From Martinezella multihospitum (GTDB lineage Bacteria > Pseudomonadota > Alphaproteobacteria > Rhizobiales > Rhizobiaceae): a stretch of DNA of 64,000 bases. Shown here piece after piece: positions 25,324-34,259 of this stretch. A program made the translations under genes and the position numbers. The notes beneath the pieces were generated by a model. The model saw nothing but the letters and a program-made list of their open reading frames with translations. It ran no database searches and had not been told where the DNA came from. Within the stretch, counting starts at the first letter, position 1. Every line of letters begins with the position of its first letter. The stretch lies in NCBI RefSeq assembly GCF_900094585.1, contig NZ_FMAG01000003.1, forward strand, positions 496,001 through 560,000. Reading direction: 5' to 3'.

Positions 25324-26202
25324 TCAAGACTTGCGAAAATCCTGCCAGGCGTTCTCAAAGCGCCTGAGATTTTCAGCTGTATAGGAAGAATAATCGAATT
25401 CGATGTCGGAATGGATTTCCGAAACCATGCTCCACATCGTCTCGCGCAGGAGCGAGGCGCATTTCATCGCCCGATAGCGCCGGCGCAGATCGTCGCTGAC
25501 GGGAGCCTCATAGTAAGCCTCCAGCATTGCCTCTTCCTGCGCCTCGGAAAATTCATTGTTGGAGGCAAGGCCGCCAAGATCGAAAAGCGGCGTGTTGAAG
25601 CCGGCATAATCCCAATCGATCAGCCAAAGCCGCTTGCCGTCATTGAGGAAATTCGCTGCCAGCAGGTCGTTATGGCCGAAAGCGATCTCGAAGGGACCGG
25701 CTTCGCGTTCGAGCCGGTCGGCGATCTCGAGAAAGGAATGCAGCAACGGCTTGTGGCGACTGCCGCCAGCCTCCAGGAGAGCCGCATAATCCCTGACCAC
25801 ATGAAAGACCCAGAAGATCGCCGCCGGTCCGCGAAAGTGCCTGGCGACTTCCCGATGACAGGATCGGACGAGCGGCACGACCCGGCTCATCATGGCTGGA
25901 TTTCTTATATCATCGGCCGATAGCGGCCTTGCGTCGATATAGTCCAGCACCAGTATGCCGGGCTCGTGATGGATCACAGCAGGCGAAAGACCGGCTGCAT
26001 GGGCGGCCCTGCTTGCGGCCACCTCATTGGTACGGCTGATATGGTGAGCGGGAATGTCCGACCCCAGCCGCACGACGAAGCGGCGACCATCATTGCCGAC
26101 CAGATAGTTGCGATTGGTAATGCCGCCCACCAGCGGTTCGATGTCGATCGGCCCGCGCCAGATGCTGAGAGAATGTATCCTGTTTTCCGCCGTCGCAGTC
26201 AT
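25324..26202 (-). CDS. Choline-kinase-like phosphotransferase (APH/LicA fold)
   Basis: This 292-residue protein has the aminoglycoside-phosphotransferase/choline kinase fold. It shows an N-terminal GGITNRNYLV nucleotide loop, VVRLGSD with the likely ATP-contacting residues, a catalytic loop FGHNDLLAANFLND and the metal-binding LWLIDWDYAGFN. Choline or ethanolamine is the most likely substrate, fitting the N-methylamine flavoprotein gene that follows in the same operon. A divergent DeoR-type regulator lies 313 bases away. Confidence 0.85.
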   Translation of the reverse strand: MTATAENRIHSLSIWRGPIDIEPLVGGITNRNYLVGNDGRRFVVRLGSDIPAHHISRTNEVAASRAAHAAGLSPAVIHHEPGILVLDYIDARPLSADDIRNPAMMSRVVPLVRSCHREVARHFRGPAAIFWVFHVVRDYAALLEAGGSRHKPLLHSFLEIADRLEREAGPFEIAFGHNDLLAANFLNDGKRLWLIDWDYAGFNTPLFDLGGLASNNEFSEAQEEAMLEAYYEAPVSDDLRRRYRAMKCASLLRETMWSMVSEIHSDIEFDYSSYTAENLRRFENAWQDFRKS

Positions 26203-26515
26203 TCCCCCCTCCGGTCCTGCTGCTGAGCATCCTTCTGATGTGGAAGGTTCCCCACAAACGTAAAGCTGTCAAGAATTGACCCACAAAATGAAACGAATAT
26301 TTGGCTTTTTGTTGGAATCGAGCAGCCATCTCCAATAGGATGAGCTATGGATATCCTAAAGACTGTGCTTCACCGTAGGTGAGATTTGTCTTAAAAACTC
26401 AGGCGCGAGGCAACCAGATGAAGGTTGCGTGCATCAAGGTCTCCGGCAGCAACGGAACCAGCCAGTCGAAAGCCATACAAGTTTGGGATCAATACCCTCA
26501 ATAGGATCAGGAACC
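26203..26515. other. Divergent control region between the choline-kinase operon and the DeoR gene
   Basis: There is no gene in these 313 bases. An inverted repeat GTCAA-GAA-TTGAC (26268-26280) overlaps a perfect TTGACA (26272-26267) on the minus strand, a likely -35 for the choline-kinase operon. A second inverted repeat TCACC-GTA-GGTGA lies at 26370-26382, and the self-palindrome GGATATCC at 26349-26356. These are candidate binding sites for the divergent DeoR-family regulator. Confidence 0.45.
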
Positions 26516-27325
26516 ATGTCGGGCACATCCCAGCCACCACTTCACTCCAATCACCGCGAGCGCGAAATACTGGAAGAGCTGCGCTTGGCCGGCGGCGCAA
26601 GCCGCATCCAGTTCCTGGCCGAACGGCTCGGCGTTTCCGAGGAAACCATCCGCCGCAACATCCGCAGCCTCGAGGCAAACGGGCTTGTGACGAAGGTTCA
26701 CGGCGGGGTCCATATCAAGGACTCGATGAACGAACCGCCGCTGCACCTGCGCATGAACGAGAATGCGGAAGCCAAGCGGATGATCGCCGCCGCCGTCGCC
26801 GCGATGATCGAGGATGGCGATGCGCTCTTCCTCGATGTCGGCTCGACCACCGCCTTCATCGCCGTCGCCCTGCAGAAGCATCAGAACCTCTTCGTCGTCA
26901 CCAATGCCGTCGCCGTCGCCCATGCGCTCGCCACCCGCAACGGCAATCGCGTCTTCTTCGCCGGCGGCGAACTGCGCGGGCATGATGGCGGCACCTTCGG
27001 CATGGAAGCCGCCAATTTCCTGCGCCGCTTCAACGTGCGCCATGCCATTCTCTCAGTTGGCGCCATCAACGCCGCCTCCGGCTTCATGCTGCACGATCTG
27101 GAAGAAGCGGAGTATTCACGGGAAGCGGCAAGCCGCGCCGAAAACCGCATCGTCGTCGCCGACAGCGCCAAGTTCGGCCGCAGCGCGCCGATCGTGCTGA
27201 GCGACCCCGCAACCTACGACGTGCTCGTCACCGACGACACGCCACCGGCCGATATTTACGCCATGCTGGAGCGCAACGAGATCGAGCTCGTCATCGCCAA
27301 CCGGCAACGGGGCGAGCGACGGTAG
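26516..27325 (+). CDS. DeoR/GlpR-family transcriptional regulator
   Basis: The 269-residue protein has an N-terminal helix-turn-helix (REREILEELRLAGGASRIQFLAERLGVSEETIRRNIRSLEANG). A DeoRC sensor domain related to sugar-phosphate isomerases follows, with the phosphate-loop-like LFLDVGSTTAFIA and a C-terminal VVADSAKFGRSAPIVL. The ATG at 26516 follows AGGA; an upstream frame to 26429 is not family-like. Its divergent position suggests it represses the choline-kinase/flavoprotein operon in response to a phosphorylated metabolite. Confidence 0.88.
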   Translation: MSGTSQPPLHSNHREREILEELRLAGGASRIQFLAERLGVSEETIRRNIRSLEANGLVTKVHGGVHIKDSMNEPPLHLRMNENAEAKRMIAAAVAAMIEDGDALFLDVGSTTAFIAVALQKHQNLFVVTNAVAVAHALATRNGNRVFFAGGELRGHDGGTFGMEAANFLRRFNVRHAILSVGAINAASGFMLHDLEEAEYSREAASRAENRIVVADSAKFGRSAPIVLSDPATYDVLVTDDTPPADIYAMLERNEIELVIANRQRGERR

Positions 27326-27346
27326 CAGGACCGTCAAATCGGGCAC

Positions 27347-28228
27347 TCAGCCCTTGCACATGGCTTCCAGAGTCAGCGCCGCTTTGCTCGCATGGCGCTC
27401 CTTGTGGCGCAGCAACCGGAAGCTCCGGGCGGGCAGATCGAATGCCGCCTGAACCAGCAGCCCCTGCCCGAGATAGGCTCTCGCTGCAGCGCTGGAAATA
27501 GCCGCAGCACTTTGCCCGCTGCAGACTGCGGAGAGCACTGCCTCATTCGAGGGAAGGACCAGCGCCACGTCGAGGTCTCGTGGTGAAGCCCCGAGCTTGG
27601 CAACCGCATTTTCGAATTCGGAGCGCGTGCCCGAGCCCTCCTCCCGCATCACCCAGGAGGTGCCCGTAGCAAGATCGGCCGCCGTCAATCGTCGACCATC
27701 AGCCCAGGGATGATGTGGTGGCACGACGATGACGAGCGCATCCTGTGCAACGATCTTCATCGACAGTGCCGGCGCATCCACTTCGCCCTCGATGAAACCC
27801 AGTTCGGCCGCACCGTCGATAACGGCCTCGGTGACGGTTCGCGTATTGCCGATCGTAAGATCGAGTTCGATACCGGGATAGTCGCTATGAAACCGCATCA
27901 GCAACGGCGGCAGCCAGTAGCTGGCGATGGTCTGGCTGGCATAGAGGCTCAGCCGGCCGCGCTGCAGCCCGCCCAATTCCGAAAGCATGAGTTCTGCCGA
28001 GCGCACGCGCGCAAGCGTCGCCTTGGCTTCACCCAGGAAGGAGCGGCCGGTTTCCGTCAACTCAATCCGCCGCCCGACACGATGGAAGAGCTCGACGCCG
28101 TAATAGGCTTCGAGGTTCTTGATCGCGGAACTGACGGCAGACGGTGTCAGATGGATCGCTTCGGCGGCATTGGTCAGATGCTCTCGTTCCGCGACGGCGA
28201 CGAAAATGGCGAGCTGTTCGAAGGTCAT
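27347..28228 (-). CDS. LysR-family regulator (YeiE-like position)
   Basis: This 293-residue regulator has the LysR winged helix at its N-terminus (MTFEQLAIFVAVAEREHLTNAAEAIHLTPSAVSSAIKNLE). The periplasmic-binding-like effector domain follows from about residue 90. It is divergent from a YeiH-type transporter gene, the same arrangement as yeiE-yeiH in enterobacteria, so it probably controls that transporter. Inverted repeats with a T-N11-A core lie between the two genes. Confidence 0.9.
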   Translation of the reverse strand: MTFEQLAIFVAVAEREHLTNAAEAIHLTPSAVSSAIKNLEAYYGVELFHRVGRRIELTETGRSFLGEAKATLARVRSAELMLSELGGLQRGRLSLYASQTIASYWLPPLLMRFHSDYPGIELDLTIGNTRTVTEAVIDGAAELGFIEGEVDAPALSMKIVAQDALVIVVPPHHPWADGRRLTAADLATGTSWVMREEGSGTRSEFENAVAKLGASPRDLDVALVLPSNEAVLSAVCSGQSAAAISSAAARAYLGQGLLVQAAFDLPARSFRLLRHKERHASKAALTLEAMCKG

Positions 28229-28236
28229 GGGAAATC

Positions 28237-28275
28237 ATTCTAATTTATCGAATGAAACATAGGATAATATTCGAT
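28237..28275. promoter_or_regulatory. LysR-type binding region between the regulator and YeiH genes
   Basis: ATTC-N9-GAAT at 28237-28253 has the LysR T-N11-A layout. Its right half (ATCGAAT, 28247-28253) is repeated inverted as ATTCGAT at 28269-28275. This gives a recognition site and a probable activation half-site in the 116-base divergent promoter. Confidence 0.55.
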
Positions 28276-28344
28276 GGATGTCGACATCGACAGATGAGAC
28301 TTTCCAGCCGTCACCAAAGCATAACAAACGAATGACGGCACGCC

Positions 28345-29367
28345 ATGTCCATTGCTCAACGCGCAAACACCATCCTTCCCGGCCTCGCACTCACTGCGGC
28401 CGTCGCCCTTCTGGCCTATGCGGCGGAGCATGTTGAAGTGGACCTTCTCGGCGGCCGGTGGATTGAAAGCCTGGTGCTTGCCATCGCGCTCGGCATCGCT
28501 GTGTGCACGATCAAGCCACTGAAGCCAGTCATGAAGCCCGGCATCGATTTCAGCGCCAAGTTCCTTCTGGAAATCGCCATCGTCCTTCTCGGCGCGTCCA
28601 TCAGCCTTTCGGCGATCAGCGGCGCCGGCGTCTGGCTGATCGCCGGTATTGCCATCGTCGTCGTGCTGTCGATCGCCGCCACCTATCTCATCGGCCGGGC
28701 ACTCGGCCTGCCGCCGAAGCTCGCGACATTGATCGCCTGCGGCAACTCGATATGCGGCAATTCAGCGATCGTGGCCGTCGCGCCCGTGATCGAGGCCGAC
28801 TCGCAGGAGATCGCCGCAGCGCTTGCCTTCACCGCCGTCCTCGGCATTGCCGCCGTGTTCCTGCTGCCGCTTTTCTATTTCCACTTCGGCATGAGTGTAC
28901 CGCAATACGGGACCCTTGCCGGACTGACGGTTTATGCCGTGCCGCAAGTTTTGGCGGCGACCGCCCCCGTCGGCCTGCTCGCCGTCCAGACCGGCACGCT
29001 CGTCAAGCTCGTCCGCGTCCTGATGCTGGGTCCGGTCATCTTCCTGCTCGGCATCCTCACCAAGGCTGAAGCCTCAGGCAGCGATGAACGCAGCGGCCAT
29101 CACCATTCTCTGGTTCCCTGGTTCATCTGCGGCTTCCTGGGGTTGATGGCGCTGCGCTCCTTCGGACTGATCCCGGATGCGCTGGTGGCACCGATGGAAA
29201 CCGTTTCCGGCATTTTGACCGTCATCGCCATGGCGGCGCTCGGCCTGTCGGTCAACATCCGCTCCGTCGCCCATGCCGGCGGCCGGGTGATCGCCGCAGC
29301 GACACTATCGCTGTTGACGCTGGGCGCCATCAGCTATGGTCTGATCCTCGCCCTGCAGATTCAGTAG
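28345..29367 (+). CDS. YeiH-family (UPF0324) putative sulfate exporter
   Basis: This 340-residue inner-membrane protein has about ten hydrophobic segments. The family signature region is FLLEIAIVLLGASISLSAISGAG and LATLIACGNSICGNSAIVAVAPVIEA. The family is annotated as a putative sulfate exporter; direct transport evidence is limited. It is divergent from a LysR gene that probably regulates it. The last 38 bases overlap the convergent GGDEF-EAL gene. Confidence 0.9.
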   Translation: MSIAQRANTILPGLALTAAVALLAYAAEHVEVDLLGGRWIESLVLAIALGIAVCTIKPLKPVMKPGIDFSAKFLLEIAIVLLGASISLSAISGAGVWLIAGIAIVVVLSIAATYLIGRALGLPPKLATLIACGNSICGNSAIVAVAPVIEADSQEIAAALAFTAVLGIAAVFLLPLFYFHFGMSVPQYGTLAGLTVYAVPQVLAATAPVGLLAVQTGTLVKLVRVLMLGPVIFLLGILTKAEASGSDERSGHHHSLVPWFICGFLGLMALRSFGLIPDALVAPMETVSGILTVIAMAALGLSVNIRSVAHAGGRVIAAATLSLLTLGAISYGLILALQIQ

Positions 29368-31162
29368 CATGCGCGACAACACTGGCTGAAGACCGCCCCG
29401 GGCTCGACGCTTGGGCTGACTTCAGCAAAGCTGCGGTCTCGCTTTCGGAAGAAGGATAGCCGATGGCATAACCCTGAAGCTCATCGCAGCCGACCTCGGC
29501 CAGAACGAGCGCGTGATCCTCGGTCTCGACCCCTTCGGCGACCACCTCGACATTCAATGTGCGTGCGATTTCGATGATAGAGCCGACAAGACGACGCTGC
29601 TCCTCGGAAACCGTAACGGCAGTCACCAACTGGCGATCTATCTTCAACCGCTTCGGTTTCAGCTTGACGAGGCCGATCAGCGAGGCATGACCTGAGCCGA
29701 AATCGTCGATCTCGATATCAATTCCCATCTCCTTGATGCCGGCAATATTGGCAAGCACTGCCTCGTCGGGCTCATCCAGGAAAATAGTCTCCACCAGCTC
29801 GAAGGCGATGGCGTGGCGCGGTATTCTGAGCGCCCTCAATCCATCGATCAGGTCGGGATCCGCAAGCCTGCGACCGGAGATATTGACAGCGATACGCGGC
29901 GGTGAAAGACCCTGCGAAACCCAGGCTGCCCGATCTGCCAGCGCGCGCTTCAGCACGGCCGCATCGATCTCTGCGGTAAATCCATATTCATCGGCAACCT
30001 TGAGGAAGGCCACGGGGCTCAGCAATCCTCTTCCCGGATGCCGCCAGCGTGCCAGCGCCTCCAGGCCGACGATGCGGCGGCTCTGCGCGTCCACTTGGAT
30101 CTGATAGAAAGGCTCGATCTGCCGCAGCACCGGCGCCAATCGCAACTCGTCGGCCAGGCGGCGTTCTGCATGCAGATCGGACTGGAGCTGCGGCGTGAAG
30201 AACTCCACCCGGTTGCGGCCGAGTTTCTTGGCCTGAAAAAGAGCGACATCGGATTCTGCCAAGAGATTGCCTGCGCCGCTCGTCTGGCCCATCGCCACGC
30301 CGATGGACGCGCCGATCTTCAGCATCTCGTTGCCGAAACGCACTTCGCGGCGCAATCTCGATAGAATATCGTCGGCGATCGCCTGAAGCCTCTCGACACT
30401 GCCGATATTGACCAGCACGGCCACGAACTCGTCGCCGCCGATGCGGGCGACGATGTCGTTAGCGGTTATCGCTCCGGAAATGCGGGCAGCAGCGCTTTGC
30501 AATGTGGCATCACCGGCCGCATGACCCCATTTGTCGTTGATCTCCTTGAACCCATCGAGATCGATATGGAGGATCGCCAGGGTTCCGATAGACCCATCGT
30601 TGCGCAACTCGGCGAGACGCCGGTCGAAATAGCGGCGGTTCGGAAGACCCGTGAGATAATCGTGATCGGCGGCATGTTCTATTCGCGCGCGGCTGTGCTC
30701 CAATGCAACGGCACGCGCTTCGGCGATGGCTTTTTGGCCGCTCAGCTCGCGGTTGAGCAAAACATCAGCGGTGACGTCCCATTCCGCGCCGATGAAGGAA
30801 GGCGCCCCGTCGGCATCCTCATAATAATGCGCGCGCGAACGCAGATGACGCACCTCGCCTCCGGGCAGGATGATGCGGAACTGGGAATTATAGAAACCCT
30901 TCCTGGCCAGCGCGACATCGAAGTCGTGGACGGCCCCTTCGATATCCTCGGGATGCAGCGCGTTCATCCAGACGTCGGAGGAAACCCTGTGCTCATGGAG
31001 CCCGGTCCCGTAGAGCTTGTGCATCTGCGAGTCCCAGAGCAATTCCTGCTCGTTGACATTGTGCTGCCAGACACCGATTTGAGACGCCTCCAGCGCCAGC
31101 TCCAGCCTCCTTAAAAGGTCTTGGAACTCTTCTTCGCTTCGTCCTGATGTCGTCTCTGCCAA
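29330..31162 (-). CDS. Cytoplasmic PAS-GGDEF-EAL protein (cyclic-di-GMP turnover)
   Basis: The 610-residue protein starts with a PAS domain (about 15-135, with LALEASQIGVWQHN and a PAC-like end FIGAEWDVTAD). The GGDEF domain has an intact GGDEF at about residues 242-246 and DYLTGLPNRRYFDRR upstream. The EAL domain has intact GLEALARW at about 366-373 and later EIDDFGSGHASLIGL. No transmembrane segment is seen. It could both make and degrade cyclic-di-GMP; which activity dominates cannot be read from the sequence. The PAS domain suggests control by a ligand, light or redox signal. Confidence 0.93.
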   Translation of the reverse strand: MAETTSGRSEEEFQDLLRRLELALEASQIGVWQHNVNEQELLWDSQMHKLYGTGLHEHRVSSDVWMNALHPEDIEGAVHDFDVALARKGFYNSQFRIILPGGEVRHLRSRAHYYEDADGAPSFIGAEWDVTADVLLNRELSGQKAIAEARAVALEHSRARIEHAADHDYLTGLPNRRYFDRRLAELRNDGSIGTLAILHIDLDGFKEINDKWGHAAGDATLQSAAARISGAITANDIVARIGGDEFVAVLVNIGSVERLQAIADDILSRLRREVRFGNEMLKIGASIGVAMGQTSGAGNLLAESDVALFQAKKLGRNRVEFFTPQLQSDLHAERRLADELRLAPVLRQIEPFYQIQVDAQSRRIVGLEALARWRHPGRGLLSPVAFLKVADEYGFTAEIDAAVLKRALADRAAWVSQGLSPPRIAVNISGRRLADPDLIDGLRALRIPRHAIAFELVETIFLDEPDEAVLANIAGIKEMGIDIEIDDFGSGHASLIGLVKLKPKRLKIDRQLVTAVTVSEEQRRLVGSIIEIARTLNVEVVAEGVETEDHALVLAEVGCDELQGYAIGYPSSESETAALLKSAQASSPGRSSASVVAHATESAGRGSDHS

Positions 31163-31307
31163 AGAGCACCACCCCCTTCGGAAACTGAAGAGACTAACTA
31201 ACCGCAGCCAATTATAGTTGCACTACTCCCTTTCGCGAACTTTAATGGCTGCGCAAGCTACCCAAATTAACAGCAACGCTGCAATCCTTGCCAGCGGCCG
31301 GCGCCTG

Positions 31308-33092
31308 TCAATGGTTGTGCCGCGGCGGATTGGCCGCGATGTCGCGGAAATCGGCGGCGCCATCCAGCACGGCTCCGTCTGAAAGTTGCGTGACCGAACG
31401 ACGATAGATGCGCTGCCACGGCGTCGCATCTGGCGGCACCGCCGGAATGCCGTCGCCCTTGCGACGCGCGATCTCCGCCTCGTCCACCAGCATGTCGCAG
31501 CGCCCCTGATTGAAATCGATGCGGATGATGTCCCCGGTCCTGAGCCAGGCAAGCCCGCCACCGGCCGCACTTTCCGGCGAGGCATTCAAAATGGAGGGGC
31601 TGTCGGCCGTGCCAGATTGGCGCCCATCGCCGATCGTCGGCAAGCTCTTGATACCCTTTTTAAGAAGATGATCCGGCGGCTGCATGTTGACGACTTCGGC
31701 CGATCCCGGCCAGCCGATCGGCCCGGCGCCGCGGATGGCGAGAATGGTCTTTTCGTCGATGTCGAGATCGGGATCGTTGATGCGCTTGTGATAATCCTCT
31801 GACCCGTCGAAGACGACTACCCTGCCCTCGAACACACCTTCGTGGCCCGGCTCCTGCAAATAGCGGCTCTGGAACTCCTCGGAGACGACGCTCATCTTCA
31901 TGATGGCGAAATCGAACAGATTGCCCTTGAGCACCAGGAAGCCGGCGCGCTCCTTCAGCGGCTCCGCGAAGGGACGGATGACCTCGCGATCGGTCGCCTC
32001 CCTCCCCTTCAGGTTTTCCGCCATCGTCCGGCCCGTGACCGTCGGACAGCTTCCATCCAGCTTTCCGGCCTGCAGCAGTTCCCACATGATGGCCGGAACG
32101 CCGCCGGCACGATGGAAGCGTTCGCCGAGATAGGCACCCGCCGGCTGCACATTGGCGAGCAGCGGAATATCGAAGCCATGCACTTGCCAGTCGTCTGGAT
32201 AAAGTTCGACGCCGGCGTGCTTGGCCATGGCCGCCAGATGCGGTTGCGCATTGGTCGAACCGCCGATGGCGGAATTGACCCTGATCGCATTGAGGAAGGC
32301 CTCACGCGTCAACACGTCCGAAGGCTTGATATCGGCAAGGACCAGTTCGACCGCGCGCCGTCCGGTGCGATAGGCCATCTGCCCGCGTTCGCGATAGGCG
32401 CCGGGAATGGCGGCGCAGCCGGTCAGCGACATGCCCAGCGCTTCCGCCATGGCGTTCATGGTCGAGGCCGTTCCCATGGTGTTGCAATGGCCGATCGATG
32501 GGGCAGAGGCGAGCGAAGCCTCCATGAACTCTTCCTCGTCGATCTCGCCTGCCGCCAATTTGCGGCGCGAGCGCCAGATCACCGTGCCGGAGCCGGCAAG
32601 CTCACCCTCATGCCAGCCATCAAGCATCGGGCCGCCGGAGAGAACGATGGCCGGAATATTGACGGTCGAAGCCGCCATCAGTGCAGACGGCGTGGTCTTG
32701 TCGCAGCCGGTCGTCAGGACGACGCCGTCGAGCGGATAGCCGTAGAGCACTTCCACCAGGCCGAGATAGGCGAGATTGCGGTCGAGTGCCGCCGTCGGCC
32801 GCTTGCAGTTTTCGAAGATCGGATGGGTCGGGAACTCGATCGGAATACCGCCGGCATCGCGAATGCCGTCGCGCACGCGCTTGGCGAGATCGAGGTGATG
32901 GCGATTGCAGGGCGTGAGATCGCTGCCGCTCTGGGCGATACCGATGATCGGCTTGCCGGAGCGCAACTCCTCAGGCGTGATGCCATAGTTCATGAAGCGC
33001 TCGAGATAGAGCGCCGTCATATCGATATGATCCGGATTGTCGAACCAGTCCTGCGAACGCAAACGACGCTTGGATGCACCCTTATCGCTCAT
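31308..33092 (-). CDS. IlvD/Edd-family sugar-acid dehydratase (arabinonate dehydratase-like)
   Basis: This 594-residue enzyme removes water from a sugar acid using an iron-sulfur cluster and Mg2+. Cluster cysteines are expected in the segments DLTPCNRHHLDLA, LTTGCDKTTPSALM and SIGHCNTMGTASTMN. Residues GGSTNAQPHLAAMA and DGRQSGTADSPSILNASPE are also typical. It resembles the L-arabinonate/D-xylonate dehydratase branch rather than biosynthetic IlvD. The ATG at 33092 follows GAGGAAGAG. It lies seven bases after a beta-hydroxyacid dehydrogenase gene, forming a small sugar-acid operon. Confidence 0.88.
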   Translation of the reverse strand: MSDKGASKRRLRSQDWFDNPDHIDMTALYLERFMNYGITPEELRSGKPIIGIAQSGSDLTPCNRHHLDLAKRVRDGIRDAGGIPIEFPTHPIFENCKRPTAALDRNLAYLGLVEVLYGYPLDGVVLTTGCDKTTPSALMAASTVNIPAIVLSGGPMLDGWHEGELAGSGTVIWRSRRKLAAGEIDEEEFMEASLASAPSIGHCNTMGTASTMNAMAEALGMSLTGCAAIPGAYRERGQMAYRTGRRAVELVLADIKPSDVLTREAFLNAIRVNSAIGGSTNAQPHLAAMAKHAGVELYPDDWQVHGFDIPLLANVQPAGAYLGERFHRAGGVPAIMWELLQAGKLDGSCPTVTGRTMAENLKGREATDREVIRPFAEPLKERAGFLVLKGNLFDFAIMKMSVVSEEFQSRYLQEPGHEGVFEGRVVVFDGSEDYHKRINDPDLDIDEKTILAIRGAGPIGWPGSAEVVNMQPPDHLLKKGIKSLPTIGDGRQSGTADSPSILNASPESAAGGGLAWLRTGDIIRIDFNQGRCDMLVDEAEIARRKGDGIPAVPPDATPWQRIYRRSVTQLSDGAVLDGAADFRDIAANPPRHNH

Positions 33093-33099
33093 CTCTTCC

Positions 33100-33984
33100 T
33101 CACGCCTTTCCCTGGGCATTCTTTTCTTCCAGATGCTGCAGCAGGCCGCTGTGATCCTGCTCGCCGCCGCCATTTTCGACGAATTCGGCAAACTCGGCTC
33201 GCACGACTTCGGTCAGCGGCAGATGAAGCGACAGATTCTGCGCCGCCGCCAGCACCGTATCGAGGTCCTTCAGCTGGTTGCGGGCAGTGCCGCCAGGCTC
33301 GAAGTTGCGCTCGATCATGCGCTGGCCATGCAGCTCCAGAATTCGGCTTTCGGCAAAGCCGCCGCGAATAGCGTCGCGAAACGCCTCGCGCGAACCGCCG
33401 CCTGCTTCGACCAGCAGCATCGCTTCCGCGACGGCCCCGATGGTTACGGCAACGATCTGCTGATTGCCGAGCTTTGCGAGCTGGCCGGTCCCGCTCGGAC
33501 CAACACGGGTTACGCGCCCGAGAGGCGCCATAATATCACGGACGTTGTCGATGACGCTGGCCTCGCCGCCAGCCATGATCGCGAGCGTTCCTGCAGCCGC
33601 CCCGACCACGCCACCGGAGACCGGCGCATCGATGTGCCGGATGCCGCGCTCGGCGAGCTTGAAGGCATGCTCGCGGGCAATAGCCGGCGATATCGAGCTG
33701 TTGTCGATAACGATCGCTCCAGTCTCCAATACATCGGCCACGCCGCTGCCGAAAAGGACTTCGCCGACAGCCCCGCCATTCGTCAGCATGGTGAAAAGCA
33801 CCGCGGCTCCCCGCGCCGCCTCCACCGCCGTATCCGCGACGGTTGCGCCATCGGCAGCCAGAGGTTCCGCCTTGCTACGATCGCGATTCCAGACGGTCAC
33901 GGCAAACCCGGCGGCCAGCAGACGCCGCGCCATCGGCGCACCCATCAATCCCGTGCCGAGAAAAGCGATCTTCCTGCCGCTCAT
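33100..33984 (-). CDS. NAD(P)-dependent beta-hydroxyacid dehydrogenase (GarR/HIBADH family)
   Basis: This 294-residue protein has the N-terminal Rossmann motif FLGTGLMGAPMARRLLAAGF and the substrate segment DAPVSGGVVGAAAGTLAIMAGG. The catalytic Lys is in GTGQLAKLGNQ. This family includes 2-hydroxy-3-oxopropionate reductase and 3-hydroxyisobutyrate dehydrogenase. Its location directly before a sugar-acid dehydratase gene suggests work on a short hydroxy-acid from the same pathway. Confidence 0.9.
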   Translation of the reverse strand: MSGRKIAFLGTGLMGAPMARRLLAAGFAVTVWNRDRSKAEPLAADGATVADTAVEAARGAAVLFTMLTNGGAVGEVLFGSGVADVLETGAIVIDNSSISPAIAREHAFKLAERGIRHIDAPVSGGVVGAAAGTLAIMAGGEASVIDNVRDIMAPLGRVTRVGPSGTGQLAKLGNQQIVAVTIGAVAEAMLLVEAGGGSREAFRDAIRGGFAESRILELHGQRMIERNFEPGGTARNQLKDLDTVLAAAQNLSLHLPLTEVVRAEFAEFVENGGGEQDHSGLLQHLEEKNAQGKA

Positions 33985-34190
33985 GGACTATCCTCCGAAT
34001 ACAACGCACCAACCCCGAGGCTATATGCTATCGCCCTTTAGGTCCTAGCGCCAACGGGCCACTCCTCATGCCCGATGTACGTCAATCAAATCATCCAAGA
34101 GCTTGATAAACCTATGGTGCCAGCATGCAAAGAAAATCGGTGACCTGGCCGAAAAATCTTCGAAGCTGAATTCGGAATAGACCGTAGATA

Positions 34191-34219
34191 AAGAAAAGGC
34201 GGGACCTTACGGTCCCGCC
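34191..34219 (-). terminator. Terminator of the RND efflux operon
   Basis: GGCGGGACC and GGTCCCGCC pair perfectly around TTAC (34198-34219). On the minus strand the stem is followed by a T-rich run, the complement of AAGAAAA at 34191-34197. It lies about 40 bases after the permease stop. Confidence 0.8.
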
Positions 34220-34259
34220 CCTGGCCTGTCGATGACTGGAGGTCGGTTCGGCATGGCCC

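Noticed and set aside
23251..25923. An 890-codon open frame on the plus strand, antisense to the DMGDH/GcvT gene and part of the choline-kinase gene
   Set aside because: It mirrors GC-rich third positions of two convincing minus-strand genes, crosses their boundary, and its translation (rich in Arg, Gly, Ala, His) shows no domain.
29330..29367. A frameshift or misassembly where YeiH and the GGDEF-EAL genes overlap by 38 bases
   Set aside because: Both proteins end naturally; such short convergent overlaps are ordinary.
31842..33371. A 509-codon open frame antisense to the dehydratase gene
   Set aside because: Same reason: low-complexity translation, no domain, and no plausible start site in a promoter region.
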